The position numbers and the translations under genes were made by a program. A stretch of 64,000 nt of DNA from Streptomyces ficellus (GTDB lineage Bacteria; Actinomycetota; Actinomycetes; Streptomycetales; Streptomycetaceae). Within the stretch, counting starts at the first letter, position 1; each line of letters begins with the position of its first letter. This document shows, one piece after another, positions 16,549 through 24,694 of this stretch. The stretch spans positions 3,968,001-4,032,000 of the forward strand of contig NZ_CP034279.1 in the NCBI RefSeq assembly GCF_009739905.1, in the 5' to 3' direction. The notes beneath the pieces were generated by a model, which saw nothing but the letters and a program-made list of their open reading frames with translations, searched no databases and was not told the origin of the DNA.

Positions 16549-17451
16549 CTAGGACGACAGGATCACGCTCCGCGTCAGGTTGCGCGGACGGTCCGGGTCC
16601 CGGCCCGCCGCCTCCGCCAGGGCGACCGCCAGGCGCTGCGCCCGGATCAGGTCGGCCATCGGGTCGGCCGTCGCGTGGGCGTGCAGCGTCCCGCCCACCC
16701 GGGCGACCTCACCCGCCAGCCCCTCCGGCACCTCACCGAACACCCACGCCACCCGCCCCGGACCGGTGATCGCGACGGGACCGTGGCGGTACTCCATCGC
16801 CGGGTACGCCTCCGTCCACGCGCCCGCCGCCTCCCGCATCTTCAGCCCCGCCTCCAGTGCCAGCCCGTACGCCCAGCCACGGCCCAGGAACGTCCACTGC
16901 TCCGCCGCCACCACCGCCTCCGGCAACGGCTCGGCGACCGCGAGCTCCGCGTCCACGGCCGCCTCGGCGACCGGCTTCACGCCGGGCACCTCCCCGAGCG
17001 CCGCCCGCAGGAACGCCAGCGCCGTCGTCGCGAACCGGGTCTGCACCACCGACTCCTCGTCCGCCCAGTCCAGCACCACCACCGCGTCCGCCGCCTCCAT
17101 CACCGGCGTCTTCGGGTCGGCCGTCAGCGCCAGCGTCGGCACCCCGCGACCCCGCAGCGCGCCCAGCAGGTCCAGCACCTCCGTCGTCGTCCCCGAACGG
17201 GTGATCGCCACGACCCGGTCGTACGCGCGCGCGGACGGGAACTCCGACGAGGCGTACGCGTCCGTCTCGCCCTGGCCCGCCGCCTCCCGCAGCGCCGCGT
17301 ACGCGATGGCCATGAACCAGGACGTCCCGCAGCCGGTCACCGCGACCCGCTCCCCGGGCCGCGGCAGGCCCTCCCCGAACGACGCGGCCGCCTCGGCGGC
17401 GCGGCGCCAGCAGGAGGGCTGGGTGGCGATCTCTGCTGCGGTACGTGACAT
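16549..17451 (-). CDS. SIS-domain sugar-phosphate isomerase/deaminase (AgaS/GlmS-like)
   Basis: A 300-residue protein with two SIS domains and no glutaminase domain. The first SIS motif is VTGCGTSWFMAIAYAALRE, the Ser-rich phosphate loop is ITRSGTTTEVLDLL, and AYPAMEYRHGPVAI matches the ESxxxRHGP segment of GlmS/AgaS. It most likely deaminates and isomerises an amino-sugar phosphate (for example galactosamine-6-P to tagatose-6-P), which would feed the PfkB kinase and aldolase at 12454-14246. That pathway role is inferred from context. It is divergent from the sugar-binding lipoprotein gene, with a dre-like site in the 120-base gap. Confidence 0.85.
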   Translation of the reverse strand: MSRTAAEIATQPSCWRRAAEAAASFGEGLPRPGERVAVTGCGTSWFMAIAYAALREAAGQGETDAYASSEFPSARAYDRVVAITRSGTTTEVLDLLGALRGRGVPTLALTADPKTPVMEAADAVVVLDWADEESVVQTRFATTALAFLRAALGEVPGVKPVAEAAVDAELAVAEPLPEAVVAAEQWTFLGRGWAYGLALEAGLKMREAAGAWTEAYPAMEYRHGPVAITGPGRVAWVFGEVPEGLAGEVARVGGTLHAHATADPMADLIRAQRLAVALAEAAGRDPDRPRNLTRSVILSS

Positions 17452-17501
17452 GAGCGGTCCACTCCCGGGCTGCGGGGACTGTTTGGCCAGAGCGATACCC
17501 A

Positions 17502-17517
17502 GGTGGTGTAGACCTCA
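17502..17517. promoter_or_regulatory. dre-like site between the SIS gene and the sugar-binding lipoprotein
   Basis: GGTGGTGTAGACCTCA matches the dre consensus at 12 of 16 positions (TGGT-TAGACC core). It lies in the divergent promoter gap, 51 bases from the SIS start and 55 from the lipoprotein start, so one DasR dimer could control both. Confidence 0.65.
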
Positions 17518-17571
17518 CCCGCGCTGTGGGAAAATCATGGCGCAGGCAGTGATCAAAAGTGGGGAAGAGTT

Positions 17572-18840
17572 GTGCAGCGCCGCTATACAGGACTGACCGC
17601 GGCGGTGGCCGCACTGAGCATGGCCGCGACGCTGGCCGGCTGCGGGGCCGGCGGGGGATCGGGCGACGTGACACTCAAGCTCGTCGCCGCCGACTACGGC
17701 AGCTCCCAGGCCAACACCTCCCAGAAGTACTGGGACGGCGTGGCCCGTTCGTTCGAGAAGACCCACCCCGGCATCAAGGTCGACGTCGACGTCATGTCCT
17801 GGAAGGACGTCGACCGCGAGGTCGCCGAGATGGTGGCCGACGGCAACGCCCCCGACCTCGCGCAGATCGGCGCCTACGCCGACCACGCCGCCGCCGACCG
17901 GCTCTACAAGGTCGACGACCTCGTCTCCGTCGCCACCCAGGCCAACTTCCTGCCCCTCCTCAGCCGGGCCGGCCAGGTCGACCGCGACCAGTACGGCATG
18001 CCGTTCGCGGCCAGCACCCGGCTCCTCTTCTACAACAAGGGCCTGTTCGAGAAGGCCGGCGCCCAGCCGCCGAAGACCTGGGACGACATCCGCGCCGCCG
18101 CCGGGAAGCTCAAGGCCAAGGGCGTGCCGTACCCCTTCGCGCTGCCGCTCGGCGCCGAGGAGTCCCAGGCCGAGACCATGATGTGGATGCTCGCCGGCGG
18201 AGGCGGCTACCGCGACTCCACCAACCTCTCGTACGCCATCAACTCCCCCGAGAACGTCGCCACCTTCACCTGGCTCAAGGACAACCTCGTCGGCAAGGGA
18301 CTGACCGGCCCCGTCGCGCCCGGCAAGCTCGACCGGCAGGCCGCGTTCGACGCCTTCGTACGCGGCGACGTCGGCATGCTCAACGGCCACCCCACCCTCA
18401 TGGACGCCGCCGAGAAGGCCGGCATCGACGTCGGCAAGGTCCCGCTGCCCAGCCCCGACGGCGAACCCCGGCCCTCGATGGGCGTGGCCGACTGGATGAT
18501 GGCCTTCAAGCAGAACGGCCACCGCAAGGAGATCGGCACCTTCCTCGAGTACGTCTACCAGGACAAGAACGTCCTCGCCTTCTCCGACCAGTACGACATC
18601 CTCCCCGTCACCAGCACCGCCAGCGCCGACATGCGCAGCGACCCCCGGCACAAGGCCCTCTGGCCGTTCCTGGAGGAGCTGCCCACGTCCGAGCTGTACC
18701 CCGTGGGCCGCACCTCGTGGGCCAGGGTCAGCGAGAGCGTCAAGAAGAACATCGGCGGCGCCGTGGCCCCGGGCAGCGACCCGGACACCGTGCTGTCCGG
18801 CATAGCGCGGGAAGCCGAGGACGCCGCCGCGGACGAGTGA
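17572..18840 (+). CDS. ABC transporter sugar-binding lipoprotein
   Basis: A 422-residue family 1 extracellular solute-binding protein. The N-terminus is a lipoprotein signal, MQRRYTGLTAAVAALSM..., with the lipobox LAGC and acylated Cys24. The mature part has the typical binding-protein strands (GIKVDVDVMSW, APDLAQIGAYA, YGMPFAASTRLLFYNKGLFEKAG). No permease or ATPase gene is adjacent, so it must use transporter subunits encoded elsewhere, with the shared ATPase MsiK as in other Streptomyces sugar systems. The divergent dre-like site and the amino-sugar genes suggest an amino-sugar or chitin-derived ligand. GGGGAAGAG precedes the GTG start. Confidence 0.9.
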   Translation: MQRRYTGLTAAVAALSMAATLAGCGAGGGSGDVTLKLVAADYGSSQANTSQKYWDGVARSFEKTHPGIKVDVDVMSWKDVDREVAEMVADGNAPDLAQIGAYADHAAADRLYKVDDLVSVATQANFLPLLSRAGQVDRDQYGMPFAASTRLLFYNKGLFEKAGAQPPKTWDDIRAAAGKLKAKGVPYPFALPLGAEESQAETMMWMLAGGGGYRDSTNLSYAINSPENVATFTWLKDNLVGKGLTGPVAPGKLDRQAAFDAFVRGDVGMLNGHPTLMDAAEKAGIDVGKVPLPSPDGEPRPSMGVADWMMAFKQNGHRKEIGTFLEYVYQDKNVLAFSDQYDILPVTSTASADMRSDPRHKALWPFLEELPTSELYPVGRTSWARVSESVKKNIGGAVAPGSDPDTVLSGIAREAEDAAADE

Positions 18841-18853
18841 CTATGTTGCTCAT

Positions 18854-19087
18854 ATGACCGCCGAGCCACTCACCGACCGGGACCGCGCCGTCCTCGCCCT
18901 CGAACGGCGCTCCTGGCCCGGCCCCGGCGCCAAGGAACGCGCGATACGGGAGCAGCTGGGCCTGTCGCCCACCCGCTACTACCAGCTGCTCAACGCCCTC
19001 CTCGACGACCCCAGGGCCCTCGCCCACGACGCCGTCACCGTCAACCGGCTGCGGCGGCTGCGGGCGTCGCGCGAGGCACGCAGGTAG
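18854..19087 (+). CDS. DUF3263 small helix-turn-helix-like protein
   Basis: A 77-residue basic protein of the actinobacterial DUF3263 family. LSPTRYYQLLNALLDDPRAL has the look of a recognition helix similar to a sigma-factor or HTH fold, and the C-terminus is Arg-rich (RLRRLRASREARR). The function is unknown; DNA binding is inferred from composition only. It lies 13 bases after the lipoprotein gene and 35 before otsB on the same strand, so it may be read with either. Confidence 0.85.
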   Translation: MTAEPLTDRDRAVLALERRSWPGPGAKERAIREQLGLSPTRYYQLLNALLDDPRALAHDAVTVNRLRRLRASREARR

Positions 19088-19122
19088 GTGTGCGCGGGCG
19101 GGGCCCTGGATAGGTTCGGGGC

Positions 19123-19968
19123 ATGGGCACCCAACCCGCATCCTTGCCGCGTCCCACCACGCCCGCCGGCCGCGAAGGCCTCGCGGCGTTCCTCGCCGAC
19201 CCCGGGCGGGCGGTCGTCGCACTCGACTTCGACGGCACCCTCGCCGACATCGTCGACGACCCCGAACAGGCCCGCGCTCACCCCGGCGCCGTCCCCGCCA
19301 TCGCCGCGCTCGCCCCGCGCGTCGCGTCCGTCGCGGTCGTCACCGGTCGCCCGGCCGGGGTGGCCGTGCGGTACGGCGGCTTCGCCGGGGTGCCCGGCCT
19401 GGAGCACCTGGTCGTCCTCGGCCACTACGGCGCCGAACGGTGGGACGCCGTCACCGGCACCGTCCGCGCCGCCCCCGAGCACCCCGGCGTGGCGGCCGTC
19501 CGCGCCGAACTGCCCGGGTTCCTCGACCGGGCGGGCGCGTGGCGCGGCACGTGGATCGAGGAGAAGGGCCGCGCGGTGGCCGTCCACACCCGCCGCGCGG
19601 ACGACCCCCAGGCCGCCTTCGACGCCCTGCGCGCCCCCCTGTCCGACCTGGCGGCCCGGCACGGCCTGGTCCTCGAACCCGGCCGCATGGTCCTGGAACT
19701 GCGGCCCCCGGGCGTGGACAAGGGCGTGGCGCTGACGGAGTACGTACGGGAGACCGGCGCGCAGGCGGTCCTGTACGCGGGCGACGACCTGGGCGACCTG
19801 CCGGCGTTCGCGGCGGTGGAGAAACTGCGGGCGGACGGGGTGCCGGGGCTGCTGGTGTGCAGCGGAAGCGACGAGGTCACGGAGGTCGCCGCCCGCGCCG
19901 ACCTCTCGGTCCCGGGCCCGGCGGGTGTGGCGGACCTGCTGTCCGCGCTGGCGGCCGCGACCGCCTGA
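19123..19968 (+). CDS. otsB: Trehalose-6-phosphate phosphatase
   Basis: A 281-residue HAD-superfamily phosphatase of the OtsB type. The nucleophile motif DFDGT is at 35-39, motif II is VVTGR, and motif III/IV are K in GVDKGVALTEYV and GDDLGDLPAF. It removes phosphate from trehalose-6-phosphate made by OtsA to give trehalose, a spore and osmotic protectant. otsA lies 3.2 kb away in the opposite orientation, and between them sits the HEPN/KGGVGR cassette. The ATG at 19123 follows GGTTCGGGGC; no stronger ribosome site is visible. Confidence 0.93.
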   Translation: MGTQPASLPRPTTPAGREGLAAFLADPGRAVVALDFDGTLADIVDDPEQARAHPGAVPAIAALAPRVASVAVVTGRPAGVAVRYGGFAGVPGLEHLVVLGHYGAERWDAVTGTVRAAPEHPGVAAVRAELPGFLDRAGAWRGTWIEEKGRAVAVHTRRADDPQAAFDALRAPLSDLAARHGLVLEPGRMVLELRPPGVDKGVALTEYVRETGAQAVLYAGDDLGDLPAFAAVEKLRADGVPGLLVCSGSDEVTEVAARADLSVPGPAGVADLLSALAAATA

Positions 19969-19990
19969 CGTAGATCGATACCATCTGCGG

Positions 19991-20425
19991 ATGGTGGATG
20001 TCAGGGTGGGGCAGCTACGCAGAAGTCGCGACCGGCTGAGCGCGCGTGGTGAGGAGACAGCCGAACTGGGGGACCTGGCCACAGCGGGATTGCTGCTCTT
20101 CTACGCGGCCGAGTGCGGCTTGAAGGCGGAGATCCTCGTGCGGGTCTGCCGGTCGCGGGACACCACGGGTCTGCCGGAGGACCTGCGGACGCACAATCTC
20201 AGATCCTTGGCCAAGGCTCTGGGCCTCCCCGCTGGCGTGGCGGAGGCGACGGAGCGTTGCCGGCGCATCATGCAGGGCTCGCTGGGGGAGGCCGGTCAGC
20301 GCAACGGCTGGGTGGGCCCCTCCGAGCTGCACGAAGCATGGCGTTACGGCGCCGATCTGGATCCGGACGACGAGAAGCGTGCGGTCCTGGCCCTGCGGGC
20401 CCTCATCAAAGCCTCCCGGGCGTAG
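19991..20425 (+). CDS. HEPN-like small protein, partner of the KGGVGR ATPase
   Basis: A 144-residue all-helical protein. LLLFYAAECGLKAEIL resembles the paired HEPN helix (AAExALKA), and DLRTHNLRSLAKALGL resembles the HDL..L segment of HEPN/nucleotidyltransferase-associated proteins. The catalytic Rx4-6H motif of HEPN ribonucleases is not present, so if it is a HEPN domain it may be non-catalytic or atypical. The gene ends 17 bases before the KGGVGR ATPase start and is certainly co-expressed with it. The ATG at 19991 is the first start after otsB in this frame. Codon use is slightly less G/C-rich than in otsB. The family call is by eye. Confidence 0.6.
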   Translation: MVDVRVGQLRRSRDRLSARGEETAELGDLATAGLLLFYAAECGLKAEILVRVCRSRDTTGLPEDLRTHNLRSLAKALGLPAGVAEATERCRRIMQGSLGEAGQRNGWVGPSELHEAWRYGADLDPDDEKRAVLALRALIKASRA

Positions 20426-20442
20426 ACGTGATCGGAGATCCC

Positions 20443-23151
20443 ATGGAAGCGACCTCACCCCTCCTGCCGGGAAACCTGCTGACCTGGGTGGACGTCGATG
20501 AGCACTGCACGTCCCTGGCCGTGGCCGGCCGTTGGCCGGACTGGCTCAGGGAGGCCAACGCCTGGTGGGACGGCATCGAGCTGACGATCGACTCCGGCGT
20601 ATCCGACGAGGACGTCCTCGCCTGGCTCGACACGGCCTTCGGGAGGGGTTCCGTGATCGGCTCGGCCGACGGTCCCGTGCTCGTGCTCGACCGGCCCCAG
20701 TTGATGGAACGCGAGGGCCTGCCGGTACGCATCTACCCGGCCGACGACTTCTCCCCGGGGTTCCGCCCCCCTCTCCTCGTGGAGCGGCGGATCACCGAGG
20801 CGCTCGGCTCCCCCCTTCCCCGTCCGGCCGAGGACGGCTTCGCCGGGGGCACGCAGGTGGTGGCCTTCCACTCGTTCAAGGGAGGGGTCGGGCGAACCGT
20901 TCACGCCGTCGCCTTCGCCGATCTCCTCGCCCAACGCGGACGTGGGGTGCTCCTGGTCGACGCGGACCTCGAAGCGCCGGGGGTCAGCTGGATGCACCAG
21001 GCACAGGGCGGGGCGTGCGACATCGCGTACGACGACCTCCTGGCGCTCCTGCACGGTTCCACCGGCGGGGACGGTGCAAGGGCGGTGGCGATCGCCGCGG
21101 GGTACCTGGTGAACCAGGAGACGATCCGGCACAAGAACGGTGGGCGGCTGGTCATCCTGCCCACGAGCCGGCGCACACGCCTCGGGCCGCCGCGTATTGA
21201 GCCCGCCCAGCTGCTCACACCGGACCGGTCGCGGTACTTCCTCACCGAGTCGCTGGCGGAACTGGCGTCCGTCGCCGGCCTCGACACGGTGGTTGTCGAC
21301 CTGCGGGCGGGCGCTTCGGAACTGTCCGCCCCGATCCTGCTCGATCCCCGGGTTCACCGTACCTTCGTCACCACGCTCAGCAGCCAGTCCCTGGACGGCA
21401 CGGAGCGGATGATCCGCCAGCTGGGTGACAAGGCCGTGGCCATCACCGGGCAGGACCCGGAGCCGGCCGTCGTGGTGACCCAGTACCGCCAGGACCGGCA
21501 CGCCGCCGAGGTCGACAAGGCTCGGCTTCAGCTCTCACAGGCGCTCGAAGCCATGCGTGCCGCACCCACCCCCGGTACCGGGGAGACAACGAAGCCCGGG
21601 GACACGAGCGACGTGGACGCGTCGGTGCTCACCGAGCCTGTTTTCAGCCCCTTCCGCGAGGAACTGCTCGCCCTGCCCCAGACCTGGGACGAGGTTGTCG
21701 AGGTCACCCGCCGGCTCGGTATCGGCGAAAGCCTCGCCGAGACGCTGCCGATCCTCTCCGACGCGGAGCCGGCCCCGGAGGGCGGCGCGGCGGAGGGACT
21801 GGAGACGCGCCGCACCGCGCTCCACCGCAGGGCGCGATCGCTGGTCTTCGCCGAGCGGACGGGCCTGGACAATGGCTTGGGGTTCCTCTCCACCGCTCCT
21901 CTGCGAAGGCTCGTCGGCGACAATCGCACGTCCCTGCCGGTGACGGTGGTGGTTGGCGCCAAGGGGTCCGGCAAGACCTTCACGTACGCGCGGATGTGTG
22001 CCGCCGGGAGCTGGGAGAGGTTCGCCGCAGGAGCCGGCGAGGAGGTCCGGGTGGACGCCCCGGTGGTCCCGGTCCTCGACCCGGCGAACATGGAGCAGCC
22101 CGGTGAGGGCATCAGCCCGCAACAGCTGCGGGACCGGGCCGCCGGAGGACAGGGCGCGGGCCGACTGGAGATCACGGGCGTACTGGAGTCCGTCCTCAAC
22201 GATCCGGCCGGCCGTGAGAACCTCGCTGACTGGCGGCGCGCCTGGCTGCGCTGCATGGCCGTGGCACTGGCCGGTCCGGAGGTCATCGACGAGGATCCCG
22301 AACAGGTCCTGCTTCAGCGTTCGCACACCCGCCAGGCCCTGTTCGTCTTCGACGGTCTGGAGGACTTCTTCCAGGCCCTCGAAGGCGAGGCGAAGCGGGT
22401 CGCCCTGCGGGCGCTCTTCACCGAGGTCCCCGACTGGCTGCGGTCCTTCCGCGGGCGCCCGTTCGGCACCGTGATCTTCGTGCGCAGCGATCTGGTGCGG
22501 TTCGCGGTCCGGCAGAACCTGGGCCAGTTCCTCGACCGCTACGACCCTTATGCGCTGCGCTGGGACTCCCAGGAGGCCCTGCGCCTGGCGCTCTGGGTCG
22601 CTACCACCGCGAAGGCCGTACCGCAGGCCGACGGCGACCTGATGGACTACTCGTGGGAGCGCCTCGTGCAGGCTCTCGTTCCGGTCTGGGGGGTGAAGAT
22701 GGGCCGCAAGAACTCCCGGGAGGCTCGCTCGGACCGCTGGGTGCCGGCGGCCCTGGGCGACTTCAACGACCAGGTTCAAGCCCGTGACGTCGTGCGCTTC
22801 ATCCGCGACGCGGCGGAGTTCTCGCAGAACGACCAGGACTGGCAGGACCGCCTGCTGACGCCGAGCGCCATGCGTCAGGCGCTGGTCAAGGGTAGCCAGG
22901 AGAAGTTGGACGAACTGCGACAGGAGAATCCAGCCGTTGGCGAGCTGCTGCTGAGCGTCGGCAGGCACGCGGACGACGTCGTCATGCCGTTCAACGCCGA
23001 GGACGTGGGTCTGGACGCGAACGCCATCACGAGGCTCAGGGAAGCCGGGGCCCTCGACCGGGACTCCGACGGCTTGTACCGGCTGCCGGAGATCTACCGT
23101 CACGCCCTCGGCTTCCGCACCCGCGGACGGGTGAGGGTCATCCGTCCCTGA
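20443..23151 (+). CDS. KGGVGR-motif ParA-like ATPase fused to a second P-loop ATPase (candidate conflict system)
   Basis: A 902-residue cytosolic protein with two NTPase modules. Residues 1-135 are a variable N-terminal domain. The SIMIBI (MinD/ParA-like) domain has the deviant Walker A KGGVGRT at 146-152 (Arg where ParA has Lys), LVDADLEAPG at 171-180 and VVVDLRAG at 283-290. A linker (about 370-460) leads to a second P-loop, GAKGSGKT at 505-512, with Walker B LFVFDGLED near 633-641, a sensor-1-like strand VIFVRSD, and an acidic helical C-terminal region. KGGVGR-variant ATPases are known in prokaryotic conflict (defence) loci; that role here is inferred. The ATG at 20443 follows CGGAG; it is 17 bases after the HEPN-like gene. 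Confidence 0.82.
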   Translation: MEATSPLLPGNLLTWVDVDEHCTSLAVAGRWPDWLREANAWWDGIELTIDSGVSDEDVLAWLDTAFGRGSVIGSADGPVLVLDRPQLMEREGLPVRIYPADDFSPGFRPPLLVERRITEALGSPLPRPAEDGFAGGTQVVAFHSFKGGVGRTVHAVAFADLLAQRGRGVLLVDADLEAPGVSWMHQAQGGACDIAYDDLLALLHGSTGGDGARAVAIAAGYLVNQETIRHKNGGRLVILPTSRRTRLGPPRIEPAQLLTPDRSRYFLTESLAELASVAGLDTVVVDLRAGASELSAPILLDPRVHRTFVTTLSSQSLDGTERMIRQLGDKAVAITGQDPEPAVVVTQYRQDRHAAEVDKARLQLSQALEAMRAAPTPGTGETTKPGDTSDVDASVLTEPVFSPFREELLALPQTWDEVVEVTRRLGIGESLAETLPILSDAEPAPEGGAAEGLETRRTALHRRARSLVFAERTGLDNGLGFLSTAPLRRLVGDNRTSLPVTVVVGAKGSGKTFTYARMCAAGSWERFAAGAGEEVRVDAPVVPVLDPANMEQPGEGISPQQLRDRAAGGQGAGRLEITGVLESVLNDPAGRENLADWRRAWLRCMAVALAGPEVIDEDPEQVLLQRSHTRQALFVFDGLEDFFQALEGEAKRVALRALFTEVPDWLRSFRGRPFGTVIFVRSDLVRFAVRQNLGQFLDRYDPYALRWDSQEALRLALWVATTAKAVPQADGDLMDYSWERLVQALVPVWGVKMGRKNSREARSDRWVPAALGDFNDQVQARDVVRFIRDAAEFSQNDQDWQDRLLTPSAMRQALVKGSQEKLDELRQENPAVGELLLSVGRHADDVVMPFNAEDVGLDANAITRLREAGALDRDSDGLYRLPEIYRHALGFRTRGRVRVIRP

Positions 23152-23155
23152 CCGG

Positions 23156-23172
23156 GCTCCGTCCTGCGGAGC
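23156..23172. terminator. Hairpin between convergent KGGVGR ATPase and otsA genes
   Basis: GCTCCG and CGGAGC arms with a five-base loop lie in the 52-base convergent gap, nested inside longer TGACCGG/CCGGTCA arms (about 23149-23206). The position suits a bidirectional terminator. Confidence 0.5.
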
Positions 23173-23203
23173 GGGAGATGCCCGCCCGCCCCGCAGGGGC
23201 CGG

Positions 23204-24649
23204 TCAGAGCGTGCGGAGGGCGTTCAGCTGGTCGAGGAACCAGCGGGAGGGCGGGAGGGACGTCGCCGCGGCGGCGAGGCGCTTGGTGCGGTCCGCGCGG
23301 TCGGTGGGGGAGAGGGTCAGCGCCTCGTGGAGGGCGTCCGCCGTGCCGACGACGTCGTACGGGTTCACCGTGATCGCGTCGTCGCCCAGCTCCTCGTGCG
23401 CGCCCGCCTCGCGCGAGAGGACCAGCGCGCAGCCCGCGTCGGAGACGACGGGGACCTCCTTGGCGACGAGGTTCATGCCGTCGCGTACGGGGTTCACGAG
23501 CGCCACGTCCGCGAGGCGGTACGCGGCGAGGGAGCGGGCGAAGTCGTCCTCGACGTGCAGGATCACCGGGGTCCAGCCGTCGCGGCCGTACTCCGCGTTG
23601 ATCTCGTCCGCGAGGCGGGAGACCTGGGCGGTGTAGTCGCGGTAGACGGCGAGGTCCTGCCGGGAGGGGTAGGCGAAGGCGAGGTGCACCACCCGTTCGT
23701 GCCATTCGGGGCGTTCGGCGAGCAGGTGCCGGTAGGCGAGGAGGCCGCGGACGATGTTCTTGGACAGCTCGGTGCGGTCGACGCGCACGATGGTCTTGCG
23801 GTCGGGGCCGATCTGGTCGCGCAGGGCGGCCATCCGGTCGGCGACGTCGGGGCGGCGCGAGCGCTCGCGGAGGAAGTCGGCGTCGGCGCCGAGGCCGTGC
23901 ACGCCCAGTTCGGTGCGGTGGGGGCGGCCGTGTGCGGAGTGCTCGACGGTCGGGGGGAGGTCCTTGGCCCAGGTGGTCCGTACGTCCATGTCCCGCAGCG
24001 AGCGCGCGCAGCAGGACTGGAAGGCCTTCAGCCAGCGCCAGGTCAGGAAGCCGAGCCGGTCCGCGCCGAGCATGCCGAGCAGCAGTTCCTCGGCGATGTC
24101 GTCGGGGAGCATGGCGAAGTACTCGGTGGGCGCCCACGGGGTGTGGGAGAAGTGGCCGATGCGCAGGTCGGGCCGGAGTTCGCGGAGCATGCCGGGGACG
24201 AGGGCCAGGTGGTAGTCCTGGACGATGACGACGGCGCCGTCGCCCGCCTCCTCGGCGAGCGCCTCGGCGAAGGCGCGGTTGTAGAGGCGGTAGGACGCCC
24301 ACTGCCGGCGGAATTCCGCGTCGAAGACGGGCTCCAGGGGCGTCTGGTAGAGCATGTGGTGCACGAACCAGAGCACCGAGTTCGCGATGCCGTTGTAGGC
24401 GTCGGCGTGCACGGCCGCGTCGATGTCGAGCATCTTCACGCCCGGCTCGGCCGCGGCGCCCTGCCGGACCGCCTGCCGGTCGCCGTCGCTGAGCGCGGCG
24501 CACACCCACAGGGCGCCCGCGTCGGGCCCGATCGCGGACAGTCCCGACACCAGCCCGCCCCCGCCGCGCCGGGCGTCGAACGTGCCGTCCGCACGGGGGG
24601 CGTAGCTGACGGGACCGCGGTTCGAGGCGACAAGAATCTGGGCTGCCAT
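23204..24649 (-). CDS. otsA: Trehalose-6-phosphate synthase
   Basis: A 481-residue GT20 glycosyltransferase of standard OtsA length. Family marks include LVASNRGPVSY at the N-terminus, the Gly-rich RRGGGGLVSGL loop, VQDYHLALVPGMLR, HFSHTPWAP, and near the C-terminus NPVRDGMNLVAKE with VLSREAGAHEEL, the UDP-glucose-binding segment. It joins glucose from a nucleotide sugar to glucose-6-phosphate; OtsB then dephosphorylates. It is on the opposite strand to otsB and follows gpgS after 45 bases on the same strand, so both compatible-solute genes may be co-transcribed. Confidence 0.95.
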   Translation of the reverse strand: MAAQILVASNRGPVSYAPRADGTFDARRGGGGLVSGLSAIGPDAGALWVCAALSDGDRQAVRQGAAAEPGVKMLDIDAAVHADAYNGIANSVLWFVHHMLYQTPLEPVFDAEFRRQWASYRLYNRAFAEALAEEAGDGAVVIVQDYHLALVPGMLRELRPDLRIGHFSHTPWAPTEYFAMLPDDIAEELLLGMLGADRLGFLTWRWLKAFQSCCARSLRDMDVRTTWAKDLPPTVEHSAHGRPHRTELGVHGLGADADFLRERSRRPDVADRMAALRDQIGPDRKTIVRVDRTELSKNIVRGLLAYRHLLAERPEWHERVVHLAFAYPSRQDLAVYRDYTAQVSRLADEINAEYGRDGWTPVILHVEDDFARSLAAYRLADVALVNPVRDGMNLVAKEVPVVSDAGCALVLSREAGAHEELGDDAITVNPYDVVGTADALHEALTLSPTDRADRTKRLAAAATSLPPSRWFLDQLNALRTL

Positions 24650-24694
24650 GGAGACGAACCTAGCCCGTTGCCCAAACGCTCAAACGTGCGCCGA

